From assembly GCA_018402255.1 (NCBI GenBank), contig JAGYIS010000004.1, positions 248,001 through 312,000 of the forward strand: a DNA stretch of 64,000 nucleotides. Reading direction: 5' to 3'. A model generated the notes under the pieces. That model saw only the letters and a program-made list of their open reading frames with translations, was not told the origin of the DNA and did no database searches. The stretch comes from Marinobacter sp. (GTDB lineage Bacteria > Pseudomonadota > Gammaproteobacteria > Pseudomonadales > Oleiphilaceae). This document shows, piece after piece, positions 1 to 9,268 of this stretch (positions within the stretch are counted from its first letter, which is position 1; each line of letters begins with the position of its first letter). A program made the translations under genes and the position numbers.

Positions 1-62
1 TCACTCTGGCAGCGGCCAAACTGCCGGTACAGACCACCTTTGTAACGAGGACGGTGATGTGA
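1..62 (+). CDS. rplP: 50S ribosomal protein L16, C-terminal end (partial)
   Basis: Only the last 19 codons are in the window. They read [19 protein letters not shown] and stop at TGA 60-62, which matches the conserved L16 tail. L16 sits near the peptidyl transferase centre and helps place A-site tRNA. The stop overlaps the ATG of rpmC by one base (TGATG), so the two are translationally coupled. The gene begins upstream of the window. Confidence 0.93.
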   Translation, partial: TLAAAKLPVQTTFVTRTVM

Positions 63-253
63 TGAAAGCAACAGAGCTGCGTGACAAGTCAGTCGAGGAG
101 CTGAACAAAGAGCTGATCGACCTCCTGAAGGAGCAGTTCAACCTGCGCATGCGTAAGGCGACAGGTCAGCTGAATCAGTCTCACCTCCTCGGCAAGGTGA
201 AACGTGACATTGCGCGCGTTAAAACGGTAATGAATGAAAAGGCAGGACAGTGA
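62..253 (+). CDS. rpmC: 50S ribosomal protein L29
   Basis: A 63-residue protein of the usual L29 length, [18 protein letters not shown] at the start, forming the two-helix hairpin that sits by the exit tunnel and touches trigger factor and SRP. The ATG at 62 is preferred over an in-frame GTG at 59 because it overlaps the rplP stop. It is followed one base after its stop by rpsQ, in the normal L16-L29-S17 order. Confidence 0.96.
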   Translation: MKATELRDKSVEELNKELIDLLKEQFNLRMRKATGQLNQSHLLGKVKRDIARVKTVMNEKAGQ

Positions 254-254
254 C

Positions 255-521
255 ATGACCGAAGCTACCCAAACTGCCAGAACTCTGAGCGGCAAGGTCG
301 TGAGCAACAAGATGGAGAAGTCCATCGTGGTCCTGGTAGAGCGTCAGGTGAAACATCCGCTGTACGGTAAGTACATGAAGCGCTCCACCAAGATCCATGC
401 GCACGATGAAAGCAATCAGTGCAACATCGGCGACATCGTAACCATCCAGGAAACCCGCCCGGTCTCCAAGACCAAAAGCTGGGCCCTGGTGGAAGTCACC
501 GAACGCGCGTCCAAGGTGTAA
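255..521 (+). CDS. rpsQ: 30S ribosomal protein S17
   Basis: An 88-residue OB-fold 16S rRNA-binding protein. The family signature lies around residues 55-67 (STKIHAHDE, then [19 protein letters not shown]). The start ATG at 255 begins one base after the rpmC stop. A longer frame starting at 234 would run back into rpmC and is not used. It is the last gene before the rplN start of the spc operon, with an 18-base gap. Confidence 0.96.
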   Translation: MTEATQTARTLSGKVVSNKMEKSIVVLVERQVKHPLYGKYMKRSTKIHAHDESNQCNIGDIVTIQETRPVSKTKSWALVEVTERASKV

Positions 522-539
522 TTCGCCCGGAGAACAACC

Positions 540-908
540 ATGATTCAGACTCAAACAATGCTTGAAGTCGCGGATAACAGTGGTGCACGGCAAGTTATGT
601 GCATCAAGGTCCTGGGCGGATCTCACCGGCGTTACGCGAGCGTTGGGGATATTATCAAGGTGACCGTTAAGGAAGCCATCCCCCGCGGTAAGGTGAAGAA
701 AGGCCAGGTCCTCAAGGCTGTTGTAGTACGTACCCGTAAGGGTGTGCGTCGTCCAGACGGATCTTTGATTCGTTTTGACGGTAACGCGGCGGTACTTCTG
801 AACAATCAGGACGCGCCCATTGGTACCCGTATCTTCGGACCGGTTACCCGTGAGCTGCGTAATGAAAAGTTCATGAAGATTATCTCACTGGCACCCGAAG
901 TACTTTAA
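540..908 (+). CDS. rplN: 50S ribosomal protein L14
   Basis: 122 residues, exactly the family length, beginning [20 protein letters not shown]. The L14 signature region [17 protein letters not shown] is present near residues 60-76. L14 lies at the subunit interface and contributes to bridge B8. It opens the spc-type run of genes; the rpsQ-rplN gap is short and no terminator is seen, so it is probably co-transcribed with the S10 genes. Confidence 0.97.
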   Translation: MIQTQTMLEVADNSGARQVMCIKVLGGSHRRYASVGDIIKVTVKEAIPRGKVKKGQVLKAVVVRTRKGVRRPDGSLIRFDGNAAVLLNNQDAPIGTRIFGPVTRELRNEKFMKIISLAPEVL

Positions 909-925
909 AGGACCAGAGGCCGGTT

Positions 926-1246
926 ATGAAAAAGATCAAACGAGATGACGAAGTAATCGTCACTACGGGGAAAGACAAAGGCAAACGTGGTAAAGTCCTG
1001 AAGGTTCAGGACGATGGCCGAGTGATTGTTTCTGGCATCAACATGATGAAGAAACACACTAAGCCGAACCCGATGCTGGGCACCCCAGGTGGCATCGTCG
1101 AAAAAGAAGCGCCTATCCAGGCTTCCAACGTGGCTATTTTTAATCCGCAGACCGGCAAAGCCGATCGTGTTGGCATCCAGATCAAGGATGACGGCACCAA
1201 GTCGCGGATCTTCAAGTCCACGAAAGAAGCTGTCGATAACCAGTAA
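926..1246 (+). CDS. rplX: 50S ribosomal protein L24
   Basis: 106 residues with an N-terminal KOW motif ([20 protein letters not shown] at about 8-27), the SH3-like fold that starts 50S assembly by binding 23S domain I. The gene lies 17 bases after rplN and 15 bases before the chosen rplE start, in the usual L14-L24-L5 order. No unusual residues are seen. Confidence 0.96.
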   Translation: MKKIKRDDEVIVTTGKDKGKRGKVLKVQDDGRVIVSGINMMKKHTKPNPMLGTPGGIVEKEAPIQASNVAIFNPQTGKADRVGIQIKDDGTKSRIFKSTKEAVDNQ

Positions 1247-1261
1247 GCGGTGGTGGTTACG

Positions 1262-1801
1262 ATGCTTAATATGAAAGAGCAGTATTCGAAGGAAGTGGTA
1301 CCCGCCCTGCAGCAAGAGTTCGGCTACAAGAACGTGATGCAGGTACCGCGTATCGAGAAAATCACCCTGAACATGGGTGTTGGTGAAGCAGTTGGTGACA
1401 AAAAGCTGATTGAAAATGCCGTCGCTGATCTTGAGCGTCTAGCAGGTCAAAAAGCCGTTGTCACCAAGGCTAAGAAATCGGTAGCGGGCTTTAAAATCCG
1501 TGAAGGTTGGCCAATTGGTTGTAAAGTGACCCTGCGCGGTGAGCGTATGTGGGATTTCTTTGATCGTCTGGTGCACATTGCGGTTCCCCGTATTCGTGAC
1601 TTCCGCGGTCTGAACCCGAAATCCTTCGACGGTCGCGGTAACTACAGCATGGGTGTTCGTGAGCAGATCATCTTCCCTGAGATCGAGTACGACAAAGTCG
1701 ACAAGATCCGCGGGCTGGATATCACCATCACCACCACTGCCGGTACCGACGACGAAGGTCGCGAACTGTTGAAAGCCTTTGGCTTTCCGTTCAAGAAATA
1801 A
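1262..1801 (+). CDS. rplE: 50S ribosomal protein L5
   Basis: 179 residues from ATG 1262 ([20 protein letters not shown]), the common L5 length; an in-frame GTG at 1250 would add four unneeded residues. The conserved block around [19 protein letters not shown] is present. L5 binds 5S rRNA and contacts the P-site tRNA. In E. coli the S8 repressor site sits at this gene junction; I did not recognise its exact structure here. Confidence 0.95.
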   Translation: MLNMKEQYSKEVVPALQQEFGYKNVMQVPRIEKITLNMGVGEAVGDKKLIENAVADLERLAGQKAVVTKAKKSVAGFKIREGWPIGCKVTLRGERMWDFFDRLVHIAVPRIRDFRGLNPKSFDGRGNYSMGVREQIIFPEIEYDKVDKIRGLDITITTTAGTDDEGRELLKAFGFPFKK

Positions 1802-1813
1802 GGAACGAGTGAC

Positions 1814-2119
1814 ATGGCGAAGGTTTCCATGAAGAACCGTGAGCTTAAGCGCGAAAAGACCGTAGCAAAATTTGCGGCCAAGCGTGCTGAGCTCAAGGCG
1901 ATTATTAAAAACACGAATACCAGCGAAGAAGATCGTTGGAACGCACAGATGAAGCTTCAACAGCTTCCTCGTGATGCGAGTCCTTCACGTCTTCGGAATC
2001 GTTGCCAGGTGACTGGTCGGCCCCACGGTGTTCTGCGCAAGTTCGAGCTTTCACGGATTAAACTCCGTGAATACGGCATGCGCGGTGACGTCCCTGGCCT
2101 GACCAAAGCTAGCTGGTAA
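1814..2119 (+). CDS. rpsN: 30S ribosomal protein S14 (zinc-independent form)
   Basis: 101 residues, the length of the long S14 type found in gammaproteobacteria. The C-terminal signature [19 protein letters not shown] is present, but the paired CxxC motifs of the short zinc-binding type are missing, so this is the zinc-free form. S14 binds the 3' domain of 16S rRNA in the 30S head. An 88-base gap with two hairpins separates it from rpsH. Confidence 0.96.
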   Translation: MAKVSMKNRELKREKTVAKFAAKRAELKAIIKNTNTSEEDRWNAQMKLQQLPRDASPSRLRNRCQVTGRPHGVLRKFELSRIKLREYGMRGDVPGLTKASW

Positions 2120-2128
2120 GATAGGTCG

Positions 2129-2144
2129 CCTGACTTCGGTCAGG
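2129..2144 (+). promoter_or_regulatory. UUCG-capped RNA hairpin between rpsN and rpsH
   Basis: CCTGAC-TTCG-GTCAGG forms a six-pair stem with a UUCG tetraloop, an exceptionally stable RNA fold. It lies ten bases after the rpsN stop and is not followed by a T tract, so it is unlikely to terminate transcription. A GC-rich 12-base palindrome (GCGGCGCGCCGC, 2163-2174) follows before the rpsH start. A role in translation control or RNA processing is only an inference. Confidence 0.5.
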
Positions 2145-2207
2145 GGCCTGTTGGTAAGCGGTGCGGCGCGCCGCTGCACAACTAAAAAGATCAGGAGCCT
2201 CATACCA

Positions 2208-2600
2208 ATGAGTATGCAAGATACGCTTGCGGATATGTTTACTCGTATCCGTAATGCACAGATGGCACAGAAGGCCGATGTGGCCATGCCATCTTCCAAG
2301 ATGAAGATCTCCGTAGCCCAGGTCCTGAAGGACGAAGGTTACGTAGCAGATTTTTCTGTTTCAGCTGACGCGAAACCAGAACTGACCATCACCTTGAAGT
2401 ATTTTGGTGGTAAGCCGGTTATCGAACAGATCAAACGGGTTAGTCGTCCGAGTCTGCGCCAGTACAAAGGCGCTGGGGAGCTGCCGAAAGTTTCCGGTGG
2501 TCTGGGAGTCGCGATTGTCTCAACGTCCAAGGGCGTTATGACAGACCGTGCCGCACGTGCTGCAGGCGTGGGTGGCGAAGTCATCTGCACCGTATTCTAG
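2208..2600 (+). CDS. rpsH: 30S ribosomal protein S8
   Basis: 130 residues from ATG 2208 ([18 protein letters not shown]), preceded by TCAGGAG as ribosome binding site. The C-terminal signature [20 protein letters not shown] is intact. S8 binds 16S helix 21 and, in E. coli, represses the spc operon by binding its mRNA. The open frame extends upstream to 2151 but that part covers the hairpin leader and is not coding. Confidence 0.96.
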   Translation: MSMQDTLADMFTRIRNAQMAQKADVAMPSSKMKISVAQVLKDEGYVADFSVSADAKPELTITLKYFGGKPVIEQIKRVSRPSLRQYKGAGELPKVSGGLGVAIVSTSKGVMTDRAARAAGVGGEVICTVF

Positions 2601-2609
2601 GAGAATCAC

Positions 2610-3143
2610 ATGTCCAGGGTTGCCAATAATCCTGTCGTGCTGCCTTCCGGTGTTGAGGTTAAGCTGAACGGACAGGAAATTAATGTGAAGGGCTCCAAGG
2701 GAGCGCTTCAATTCACCATTCACCAAGCGGTTGAAGTAAAGCAGGAAGAGGGTACTCTTCGCTTTGCAGCCCGTGACGGTGCGAAACAGTCCCGTGCTCT
2801 TGCTGGTACTACTCGTGCGCTGATTAACAACATGGTTTCCGGCGTAACCACAGGCTGGGAGCGTAAGCTTCAGCTGACGGGCGTAGGCTATCGTGCACAA
2901 GCGCAAGGTAAAAAGCTCAATTTGACGCTGGGTTTTTCTCACCCGGTTGAATATGAGCTGCCCGAGGGTGTTACCGCTGAAACTCCGTCCAATACGGAAG
3001 TTGTGATTCGCGGTATCGACAAGCAACAGGTTGGCCAGGTCGCTGCTGAAATCCGCGCGTTCCGTCCGCCCGAGCCTTATAAAGGCAAAGGTGTTCGTTA
3101 TGCGGATGAGCAGGTAAGACGCAAAGAAGCCAAGAAGAAATAA
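2610..3143 (+). CDS. rplF: 50S ribosomal protein L6
   Basis: 177 residues, the usual L6 length, with two repeated alpha/beta domains. It begins [21 protein letters not shown] and ends with the conserved [20 protein letters not shown], which contacts the factor-binding region of the 50S. It starts nine bases after rpsH with GGAGAATCAC before the ATG, and rplR follows after nine bases. Confidence 0.97.
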   Translation: MSRVANNPVVLPSGVEVKLNGQEINVKGSKGALQFTIHQAVEVKQEEGTLRFAARDGAKQSRALAGTTRALINNMVSGVTTGWERKLQLTGVGYRAQAQGKKLNLTLGFSHPVEYELPEGVTAETPSNTEVVIRGIDKQQVGQVAAEIRAFRPPEPYKGKGVRYADEQVRRKEAKKK

Positions 3144-3152
3144 GGCGGGACT

Positions 3153-3500
3153 ATGAGCGCGAATAACGAAAGATTGCGTCGCGCACGCAAAGTGCGCATG
3201 AAGATCCGTGAGCTGGGTACCGACCGTCTGTGTGTTCACCGCACACCGCGTCACATGTATGCCCAGGTCACGTCTGCAGACGGCAGCAAAGTGCTGGCAT
3301 CTGCTTCCACGTTGGATAAGGAATTGCGCCAGGGTGCAACCGGTAACGTGGACGCTGCTAAAAAAGTGGGTCAGCTGATTGCTGAGCGCGCTAAAGCAGC
3401 AGGCATTGAGAAGGTCGCTTTTGACCGCTCAGGTTACCGTTATCACGGTCGCGTTCAAGCTTTGGCTGACGCAGCTCGTGAAGCTGGCTTGCAATTCTAA
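3153..3500 (+). CDS. rplR: 50S ribosomal protein L18
   Basis: 115 residues, basic N-terminus ([19 protein letters not shown]) followed by the 5S rRNA-binding fold; the C-terminal [26 protein letters not shown] is typical in all gammaproteobacterial L18. It works with L5 and L25-type proteins to assemble the 5S particle. It lies nine bases after rplF and 12 before rpsE. Confidence 0.97.
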   Translation: MSANNERLRRARKVRMKIRELGTDRLCVHRTPRHMYAQVTSADGSKVLASASTLDKELRQGATGNVDAAKKVGQLIAERAKAAGIEKVAFDRSGYRYHGRVQALADAAREAGLQF

Positions 3501-3512
3501 GAGGTGGAGAAG

Positions 3513-4013
3513 ATGAGCGTTAACGATCAGAAGGCGCCTGAGCTCCAGGAAAAGCTGGTTCAGGTCAATCGCGTCGCCAAAGTAGTAAAAGGCGGCCGTA
3601 TTTTTGCCTTCACCGCACTGACTGTAGTGGGTGATGGCAAAGGACGTGTTGGTTTCGGTCGCGGTAAGGCCCGGGAAGTCCCGGTAGCCATCCAGAAGGC
3701 GATGGAAGCAGCTCGCAAAAACATGGTAGACGTGGCTCTGGACGGTACGACTCTCCAGTATGCAGTCAGAGCTCAGCATGGCGGCTCCAAGGTTTACATG
3801 CAGCCTGCATCCGACGGTACCGGGATCATTGCCGGTGGCGCGATGCGTGCAGTTCTGGAAGTGGCTGGCGTGCACAACGTGCTGTCCAAGTGCTACGGCT
3901 CTACCAACCCGGTAAACGTGGTACGTTCTACCATCAAGGGTCTGCAGGCAATGAAAGCGCCTGAAGATATTGCAGCCAAGCGCGGCAAATCCGTCGACGA
4001 TATTCTGGGTTGA
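3513..4013 (+). CDS. rpsE: 30S ribosomal protein S5
   Basis: 166 residues from ATG 3513, which has AGAGGTGGAGAAG directly before it; a GTG at 3504 falls inside that ribosome binding site and is rejected. The double-stranded RNA-binding-like domain and the S5 signature ([22 protein letters not shown], near 50-71) are intact. S5 contributes to decoding accuracy and to mRNA helicase activity at the entry channel. Confidence 0.96.
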   Translation: MSVNDQKAPELQEKLVQVNRVAKVVKGGRIFAFTALTVVGDGKGRVGFGRGKAREVPVAIQKAMEAARKNMVDVALDGTTLQYAVRAQHGGSKVYMQPASDGTGIIAGGAMRAVLEVAGVHNVLSKCYGSTNPVNVVRSTIKGLQAMKAPEDIAAKRGKSVDDILG

Positions 4014-4017
4014 AGTC

Positions 4018-4206
4018 ATGGCGAACGCAAAAACGATCAAAGTAACTCTGACCCGCAGCCCCATCGGCTGTCAGCCCAAGCACAAGTTGTGTGTAAAGGG
4101 TTTGGGTCTTCGTAAAATCGGTCATACCGTTGAAGTGGAAGATACACCTTCTATTCGCGGCATGATCAACCGGGTTAACTACCTGGTACAGGTTGAGGAG
4201 AACTAA
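4018..4206 (+). CDS. rpmD: 50S ribosomal protein L30
   Basis: 62 residues from ATG 4018 ([17 protein letters not shown]), the short bacterial L30. Residues 20-50 carry the conserved [19 protein letters not shown]. It starts four bases after the rpsE stop and its own stop is one base before the rplO start, consistent with translational coupling along the operon. Confidence 0.96.
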   Translation: MANAKTIKVTLTRSPIGCQPKHKLCVKGLGLRKIGHTVEVEDTPSIRGMINRVNYLVQVEEN

Positions 4207-4207
4207 G

Positions 4208-4642
4208 ATGCGTCTGAACGAACTTGCTCCAGAACCTGGTTCACGTCCTGTCGCACGTCGTGTGGGTCGTGGTATCGGTAGCGGTCTTGGTAAGACTGGT
4301 GGCCGCGGTCATAAAGGTCTGAAAGCCCGTTCCGGTGGCTCCGTAGCCCCTGGTTTCGAGGGTGGTCAGCAGCCTTTGGCCCGTCGTCTGCCTAAGTTTG
4401 GTTTTACCTCCCGCCAGCAGCGCTATGTTGCCGAAATTCGCCTGAATGAATTGGCGAAAGTAGATGGCGATGTGGTCGACCTGGCTGCACTGAAAAAGGC
4501 TGACATCATTCGTGAGGAAATTCGCGAAGCCAAGGTTATGCTGTCCGGTGAATTGGACCGTGCGGTAACCGTGAAAGGGCTACGTGTCACCAAAGGCGCA
4601 CGCGAGGCAATTATTGCCGCGGGTGGGAAAGTCGAAGACTAA
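4208..4642 (+). CDS. rplO: 50S ribosomal protein L15
   Basis: 144 residues from ATG 4208. The glycine- and basic-rich N-terminal extension ([19 protein letters not shown]) that threads into 23S rRNA is clear, as is the C-terminal L15 signature ending [15 protein letters not shown]. The start just after the rpmD stop (TAAGATG) is preferred over the more upstream in-frame codon at 4193. secY follows after 17 bases. Confidence 0.97.
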   Translation: MRLNELAPEPGSRPVARRVGRGIGSGLGKTGGRGHKGLKARSGGSVAPGFEGGQQPLARRLPKFGFTSRQQRYVAEIRLNELAKVDGDVVDLAALKKADIIREEIREAKVMLSGELDRAVTVKGLRVTKGAREAIIAAGGKVED

Positions 4643-4659
4643 GACGAGTCGAGGACTAA

Positions 4660-5982
4660 ATGGCCAAGACAGCATCAATGCCTACGGGCGCCGGAAAAGG
4701 ATTTGCAGAGCTGCGTTCGCGGCTCTGGTTCGTGTTTCTGGCGTTGCTGGTGTACCGAATCGGTGCCCACATTCCCGTGCCCGGCATCAACCCGGACCGT
4801 TTGGCGGCATTGTTTGATCAGAACCAGGGCACGATCCTGAGTCTGTTCAACATGTTTTCCGGTGGTGCGCTTGAGCGCATGAGTATCTTCGCACTCGGTA
4901 TCATGCCGTATATTTCGGCTTCTATTATCATGCAGCTCATGACCGCGGTTAACCCGCATCTTGAGCAGCTGAAGAAAGAAGGCGAAGCTGGCCGTCGCAA
5001 GATTAGCCAGTACACACGGTATGGTACGGTTGTCCTGGCCCTGGTTCAGGGCTTTGGTATTTCTGTGGGTCTGGCCTCACAGGGCGTCACCTTCAACGAC
5101 AGTTTCAGCTTCCACTTTGTGGCCGTTGTATCCTTTGTTTGTGGTGCCGTCTTTATGATGTGGCTTGGTGAGCAGATCACTGAGCGTGGCGTAGGTAATG
5201 GCATATCCCTGCTGATCTTTGCGGGTATTGTGGCCGGTTTGCCTGGTGCCATTGGCCAGACCCTGGAGCAGGCTCGTAACGGCGAGATGAGTCTGTTGGT
5301 AGTGCTCGGTATTGGTGTGTTGGCGATCGCGGTCGTAGGTTTCGTGGTATTCATGGAGCGTGGTCAGCGTCGTTTGACCATCAACTATGCCAAGCGTCAG
5401 CAAGGTCGTCAGGTGTTTGCTCAGCAATCCAGCCATTTGCCTCTCAAGGTCAACATGGCCGGTGTTATTCCGCCGATCTTTGCATCCTCCATTCTGCTGT
5501 TCCCGGCATCGCTGGGTCAGTGGTTTGGTCAGGGCGAAGGAATGGAGTGGTTGAGTGACATCTCCCAGGCATTGGCTCCGAGCCAGCCGTTGTATATCAT
5601 TCTGTTCGCAGCTGCAGTGGTCTTCTTCTGCTTCTTCTATACAGCATTGATGTACAACCCGAAAGAAGTTGCGGATAACCTCAAGCGTTCCGGCGCGTTT
5701 ATCCCGGGCATTCGCCCAGGAGAACAGACATCCAAGTACATCGATGGTGTGCTTACCCGTCTGACGTTGTTCGGGGCTATGTATATTGCAGCGGTGTCCC
5801 TGTTCCCTCAGTTTCTGATGGTGGCGGGTAATGTACCTTTCTATCTTGGTGGTACATCACTGCTGATTGTTGTAGTCGTCGTGATGGATTTCATGGCTCA
5901 GGTTCAGTCGCACCTGATGTCTCATCAGTACGAATCGCTGATGAAGAAGTCCAATCTCAAGGGCTATGGACGGAACGGCTGA
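4660..5982 (+). CDS. secY: Preprotein translocase subunit SecY
   Basis: 440 residues, ten predicted membrane segments, forming the inner-membrane protein-conducting channel with SecE and SecG. Visible landmarks are the plug region near residues 60-75, the cytosolic loop [19 protein letters not shown] (about 170-190), and the C5 loop with [24 protein letters not shown] that contacts SecA and ribosome. It keeps its usual place between rplO and rpmJ. Its stop codon lies inside a ten-pair hairpin. Confidence 0.97.
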   Translation: MAKTASMPTGAGKGFAELRSRLWFVFLALLVYRIGAHIPVPGINPDRLAALFDQNQGTILSLFNMFSGGALERMSIFALGIMPYISASIIMQLMTAVNPHLEQLKKEGEAGRRKISQYTRYGTVVLALVQGFGISVGLASQGVTFNDSFSFHFVAVVSFVCGAVFMMWLGEQITERGVGNGISLLIFAGIVAGLPGAIGQTLEQARNGEMSLLVVLGIGVLAIAVVGFVVFMERGQRRLTINYAKRQQGRQVFAQQSSHLPLKVNMAGVIPPIFASSILLFPASLGQWFGQGEGMEWLSDISQALAPSQPLYIILFAAAVVFFCFFYTALMYNPKEVADNLKRSGAFIPGIRPGEQTSKYIDGVLTRLTLFGAMYIAAVSLFPQFLMVAGNVPFYLGGTSLLIVVVVVMDFMAQVQSHLMSHQYESLMKKSNLKGYGRNG

Positions 5983-5994
5983 TACAGCCGTTCC
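5972..5994 (+). promoter_or_regulatory. Hairpin spanning the secY stop codon
   Basis: GGAACGGCTG-ATA-CAGCCGTTCC is a perfect ten-base-pair inverted repeat with a three-base loop; the secY TGA (5980-5982) is in it. It is followed by CCTTGAAAACTGGAG, not a T tract, so it is not a standard terminator. It may slow readthrough, block 3'-end decay or shape initiation of rpmJ 22 bases later; that part is inference. Confidence 0.55.
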
Positions 5995-6015
5995 CCTTGA
6001 AAACTGGAGTCGACA

Positions 6016-6129
6016 ATGAAAGTACGCGCTTCGGTAAAGAAAATTTGCCGTAACTGCAAAGTAATTCGTCGCAATGGCGCAGTAAGGGTCATTTGCACGG
6101 AGCCTCGTCACAAACAGCGTCAGGGCTGA
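6016..6129 (+). CDS. rpmJ: 50S ribosomal protein L36 (zinc-ribbon form)
   Basis: A 37-residue protein starting [19 protein letters not shown]. It keeps the zinc ligands of the C+ type: Cys11, Cys14, Cys27 and His32. That makes this L36 zinc-dependent, unlike the S14 of the same operon. The ATG follows ACTGGAGTCGACA. It is the last spc gene; a long hairpin lies between it and rpsM. Confidence 0.95.
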   Translation: MKVRASVKKICRNCKVIRRNGAVRVICTEPRHKQRQG

Positions 6130-6168
6130 TATCCGACAGGATTCATAACTGACATTGTAGAGGGTACC

Positions 6169-6210
6169 AATAATAGCGCTTGACCTCGGTTGGGGTCAGG
6201 CGCTATTATT
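6169..6210 (+). promoter_or_regulatory. Long hairpin in the leader of the alpha operon (before rpsM)
   Basis: AATAATAGCGCTTGACC (6169-6185) pairs with GGTCAGGCGCTATTATT (6194-6210), 17 pairs with a single G-T wobble and an eight-base loop. It sits between rpmJ and rpsM. The sequence after it, TCGCGCCCTTTTAT, has only a short T run, so termination would be partial. In E. coli this leader holds an S4-binding pseudoknot that represses the alpha operon; whether this hairpin plays that part is an inference. Confidence 0.6.
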
Positions 6211-6272
6211 TCGCGCCCTTTTATAGTGGCGGAAAATTCACACAGCAAAGCTTTGAACGCGGAGTAATTTGG

Positions 6273-6629
6273 ATGGCACGTATAGCCGGTGTCAATATAC
6301 CCGATCACAAACATGCTGTTATCTCGCTCACCTACATTTTTGGTGTTGGCAAGACGACAGCTCAGAAGCTTTGCGATGCAACCGGCGTTAAGCCGGACGT
6401 CAAGGTCAAAGACCTTAGCGACGAGCAGCTTGAAGCACTTCGTTCTGAAGTGGGCAAGTTTACCGTCGAAGGCGATCTGCGTCGTGAAGTACAGATGAAC
6501 ATCAAGCGTTTGAAGGATCTCGGTTGCTTCCGTGGTCTGCGCCATCGTCATGGGCTTCCAGTCCGCGGCCAGCGCACCAAGACCAACGCTCGCACCCGTA
6601 AAGGTCCACGCAAACCTATTCGTAAGTAA
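6273..6629 (+). CDS. rpsM: 30S ribosomal protein S13
   Basis: 118 residues from ATG 6273 ([21 protein letters not shown]), with GCGGAGTAATTTGG before it. The helix-two-turn-helix and the C-terminal [20 protein letters not shown] tail, which reaches the P-site tRNA, are present. It opens the alpha operon rpsM-rpsK-rpsD-rpoA-rplQ. The frame upstream to 6180 is the leader hairpin. Confidence 0.96.
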   Translation: MARIAGVNIPDHKHAVISLTYIFGVGKTTAQKLCDATGVKPDVKVKDLSDEQLEALRSEVGKFTVEGDLRREVQMNIKRLKDLGCFRGLRHRHGLPVRGQRTKTNARTRKGPRKPIRK

Positions 6630-6642
6630 CAGGTAGGCAAAC

Positions 6643-7032
6643 ATGGCAAAGCCAGGTACACGTACCCGTAAAAAGGTGAAAAAGACGGTTGTTGATGGCG
6701 TCGCGCACATTCACGCGTCCTTCAACAACACCATCGTGACCATTTCGGACCGTCAGGGCAACGTCCTGTCCTGGGCCACCTCTGGTGGTTCTGGTTTCCG
6801 CGGCTCACGTAAGAGTACACCTTTTGCTGCGCAGGTAGCAGCTGAAAGAGCCGGTAATGCGGCTGCTGAATACGGCCTTAAAAACCTGGACGTAGAGGTT
6901 AAGGGTCCTGGGCCCGGACGTGAATCTGCAGTTCGCGCGTTGAATTCGTGCGGCTACAAGATCACCAACATCACTGATGTGACGCCGATTCCCCATAACG
7001 GCTGTCGTCCGCCCAAGAAGCGCCGCGTCTAA
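6643..7032 (+). CDS. rpsK: 30S ribosomal protein S11
   Basis: 129 residues, basic N-terminus [19 protein letters not shown] and the conserved [16 protein letters not shown] end ([20 protein letters not shown]). S11 lies on the 30S platform next to the mRNA exit and the Shine-Dalgarno helix. It starts 13 bases after rpsM. Confidence 0.97.
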   Translation: MAKPGTRTRKKVKKTVVDGVAHIHASFNNTIVTISDRQGNVLSWATSGGSGFRGSRKSTPFAAQVAAERAGNAAAEYGLKNLDVEVKGPGPGRESAVRALNSCGYKITNITDVTPIPHNGCRPPKKRRV

Positions 7033-7050
7033 CACAGGAGACAGTGAAAT

Positions 7051-7671
7051 ATGGCTCGTTATATAGGCCCGAAGTGCAAGCTGTCTCGTCGTGAAGGGAC
7101 AGATCTTTTTCTGAAGAGCGGCGTTCGCGCGCTCGATACTAAGTGCAACATCGAGACACCGCCGGGTATGCACGGCGCGCGTCGCGGTCGTCTGTCCGAG
7201 TACGGCGTTCAGCTTCGTGAAAAACAGAAAGTTCGTCGTATCTACGGCGTACTCGAGAAGCAATTCCGCAGCTATTACAAAGAGGCTGCCCGCCTGAAGG
7301 GTGCAACCGGTGAAAACCTGCTGCAACTTCTGGAAGGTCGCCTTGATAACGTTGTGTATCGCATGGGCTTTGGTTCAACCCGTGCAGAGTCCCGTCAGCT
7401 CGTTTCTCACAAGGCGATTCTGGTTAACGACAAGCCGGTGAACATCCCGTCTTACCAGGTTAAGCCGGGTGACGTTGTGAGCGTGCGTGAGAAAGCCAAA
7501 AACCAGTTGCGCGTTAAAGGCGCTCTGGATCTTGCTGGCAGTCGCGCACCGGTAAGCTGGGTAGAGGTTGACGCCAACAAGATGGCCGGCGTTTACAAGT
7601 CAGTACCAGAGCGTATTGAACTGCCTGCCGACATCAACGAGAACCTCATCGTCGAGCTTTACTCTAAGTAA
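7051..7671 (+). CDS. rpsD: 30S ribosomal protein S4
   Basis: 206 residues with the N-terminal S4 domain and the central S4 RNA-binding fold ([34 protein letters not shown] at about 91-124, split here only for description). It nucleates 30S assembly and, in enterobacteria, represses the alpha operon through the rpsM leader. The protein lacks the zinc-binding cysteine cluster of Gram-positive S4. The start follows ACAGGAGACAGTGAAAT. Confidence 0.96.
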   Translation: MARYIGPKCKLSRREGTDLFLKSGVRALDTKCNIETPPGMHGARRGRLSEYGVQLREKQKVRRIYGVLEKQFRSYYKEAARLKGATGENLLQLLEGRLDNVVYRMGFGSTRAESRQLVSHKAILVNDKPVNIPSYQVKPGDVVSVREKAKNQLRVKGALDLAGSRAPVSWVEVDANKMAGVYKSVPERIELPADINENLIVELYSK

Positions 7672-7706
7672 AGCCCAGTTAGCAACGATAGTAGATAGGG
7701 GCGTCT

Positions 7707-8711
7707 ATGCAGCGTTCAGTACATGAGTTATTGACACCTCGTACCATTGACGTAAAAGAAGTCGGTGCTACGCGCGCCAAGGTCACGCTGGAGCCGCTTG
7801 AACGCGGTTTTGGCCACACCCTGGGCAGCGCACTGCGTCGTATTCTTTTGTCTTCGATGCCGGGCTGCGCCGTTACTGAAGCACAGATCGACGGTGTCCT
7901 GCACGAGTACAGCGCCATTGAGGGTGTCCAGGAGGACGTCATCGAGATTCTGCTGAATCTCAAGGGCGTCGCTGTGAAGATGAACAGCCGTGACGATGCT
8001 GAGTTAACACTCAGCAAGAAAGGCCCGGGTGTGGTGACTGCCGGCGATATCAAGCTGGACCACGATGTGGAAATCGCCAACCCCGAGCACGTTATCTGTC
8101 ACCTGAGCGAAAATGGCGAAGTGAACATGCGTCTGCGTGTTGCGCGTGGTCGCGGCTATGAGCCGGCAGATCAGCGTGGCCTGGACGAGGACGAAACTCG
8201 TGCCATCGGACGTTTGCAGCTTGATGCTACGTTCAGCCCGGTTCGTCGAGTGGCTTATGCCGTCGAAAGCGCGCGGGTTGAGCAGCGTACAGATCTGGAC
8301 AAGCTGGTTATTGATCTGGAGACCAATGGAACCATCGATCCGGAAGAAGCGATTCGCCGGGCCGCGACCATTCTCCAGCAGCAATTGGCGGTGTTTGTCG
8401 ACTTTGATCATGAAAAAGAGCCTGAGCGAGTAGAAGAAGAGGAAGAAATTGATCCGATTCTGCTGCGCCCGGTTGATGATCTTGAGTTGACTGTACGTTC
8501 AGCTAACTGCTTGAAGGCAGAAAACATTTACTATATCGGCGATCTTATTCAGCGCACGGAAGTGGAGCTGCTGAAGACGCCTAACCTTGGCAAAAAGTCG
8601 CTGACTGAGATCAAGGACGTTCTCGCGTCCCGTGGTTTGTCTCTGGGAATGCGTCTTGATAACTGGCCGCCGGCAAGCCTTCGTGGTGATGACCGGGTTC
8701 TGGGCGGTTAA
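7707..8711 (+). CDS. rpoA: DNA-directed RNA polymerase subunit alpha
   Basis: 334 residues. The N-terminal domain (1-230) dimerises and carries the assembly motif [18 protein letters not shown] (about 32-49). An acidic linker ([13 protein letters not shown]) joins it to the C-terminal domain (about 248-334), whose [18 protein letters not shown] binds UP-element DNA and activators. It lies between rpsD and rplQ as normal. The ATG at 7707 follows AGATAGGGGCGTCT. Confidence 0.98.
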   Translation: MQRSVHELLTPRTIDVKEVGATRAKVTLEPLERGFGHTLGSALRRILLSSMPGCAVTEAQIDGVLHEYSAIEGVQEDVIEILLNLKGVAVKMNSRDDAELTLSKKGPGVVTAGDIKLDHDVEIANPEHVICHLSENGEVNMRLRVARGRGYEPADQRGLDEDETRAIGRLQLDATFSPVRRVAYAVESARVEQRTDLDKLVIDLETNGTIDPEEAIRRAATILQQQLAVFVDFDHEKEPERVEEEEEIDPILLRPVDDLELTVRSANCLKAENIYYIGDLIQRTEVELLKTPNLGKKSLTEIKDVLASRGLSLGMRLDNWPPASLRGDDRVLGG

Positions 8712-8744
8712 TCGCCGATTAGTTTAAGGTAAGGAATCAGAGCA

Positions 8745-9143
8745 ATGCGTCATCGTAAGAGTGGTCGTAAGTTCAACAGGACCAGTGCGCATCGCAAGGC
8801 CATGTTCCGTAACATGGCGGCGTCACTGGTTGAGCACGAGCTGATCAAAACGACGCTCCCGAAAGCGAAAGAACTGCGTCGGGTAGCTGAGCCGTTGATC
8901 ACGCTCGCAAAGAATGATTCGGTTGCAAATCGTCGTCTGGCGTTTTCACGTCTGCGCAACGATGCTGTGGTTGCCAAGCTCTTTAATGAGATTGGCCCCC
9001 GCTACAGCGAGCGTCCGGGTGGATACCTTCGGGTTCTGAAGTGCGGTTTCCGTGCAGGCGACAATGCTCCTATGGCATTTGTTGAGCTGGTCGGTCGTCC
9101 TCTGGACATCGAAGCTGAAGAAGTGGACGAAAACGAAGAGTAA
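8745..9143 (+). CDS. rplQ: 50S ribosomal protein L17
   Basis: 132 residues beginning [20 protein letters not shown], the L17 signature, with an acidic tail ([12 protein letters not shown]) typical of gammaproteobacteria. L17 contacts trigger factor at the tunnel exit. It is the last gene of the alpha operon; the stop at 9143 is 17 bases before a strong terminator. Confidence 0.97.
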   Translation: MRHRKSGRKFNRTSAHRKAMFRNMAASLVEHELIKTTLPKAKELRRVAEPLITLAKNDSVANRRLAFSRLRNDAVVAKLFNEIGPRYSERPGGYLRVLKCGFRAGDNAPMAFVELVGRPLDIEAEEVDENEE

Positions 9144-9160
9144 AATCTTCGGAGTTGTCT

Positions 9161-9196
9161 AAAAAAACCGGGATCCGAAAGGCTCCCGGTTTTTTT
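9161..9196. terminator. Bidirectional intrinsic terminator between rplQ and uvrA
   Basis: AAAAAAACCGGGA and TCCCGGTTTTTTT pair around a GAAA loop with inner CC/GG pairs, giving a GC-rich stem with seven T on the plus side and seven A on the other, so it can stop both the alpha operon and convergent uvrA transcripts. A second perfect 11-pair repeat, CCACAGACCTT / AAGGTCTGTGG (9217-9227 and 9236-9246), lies just beyond it and nearer to uvrA. Confidence 0.9.
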
Positions 9197-9268
9197 GTGT
9201 CTTGAATTTGAGCCGTCCACAGACCTTCAAGAGTAAAGGTCTGTGGTCAGGGCTGTTTGCCCCTTTGG

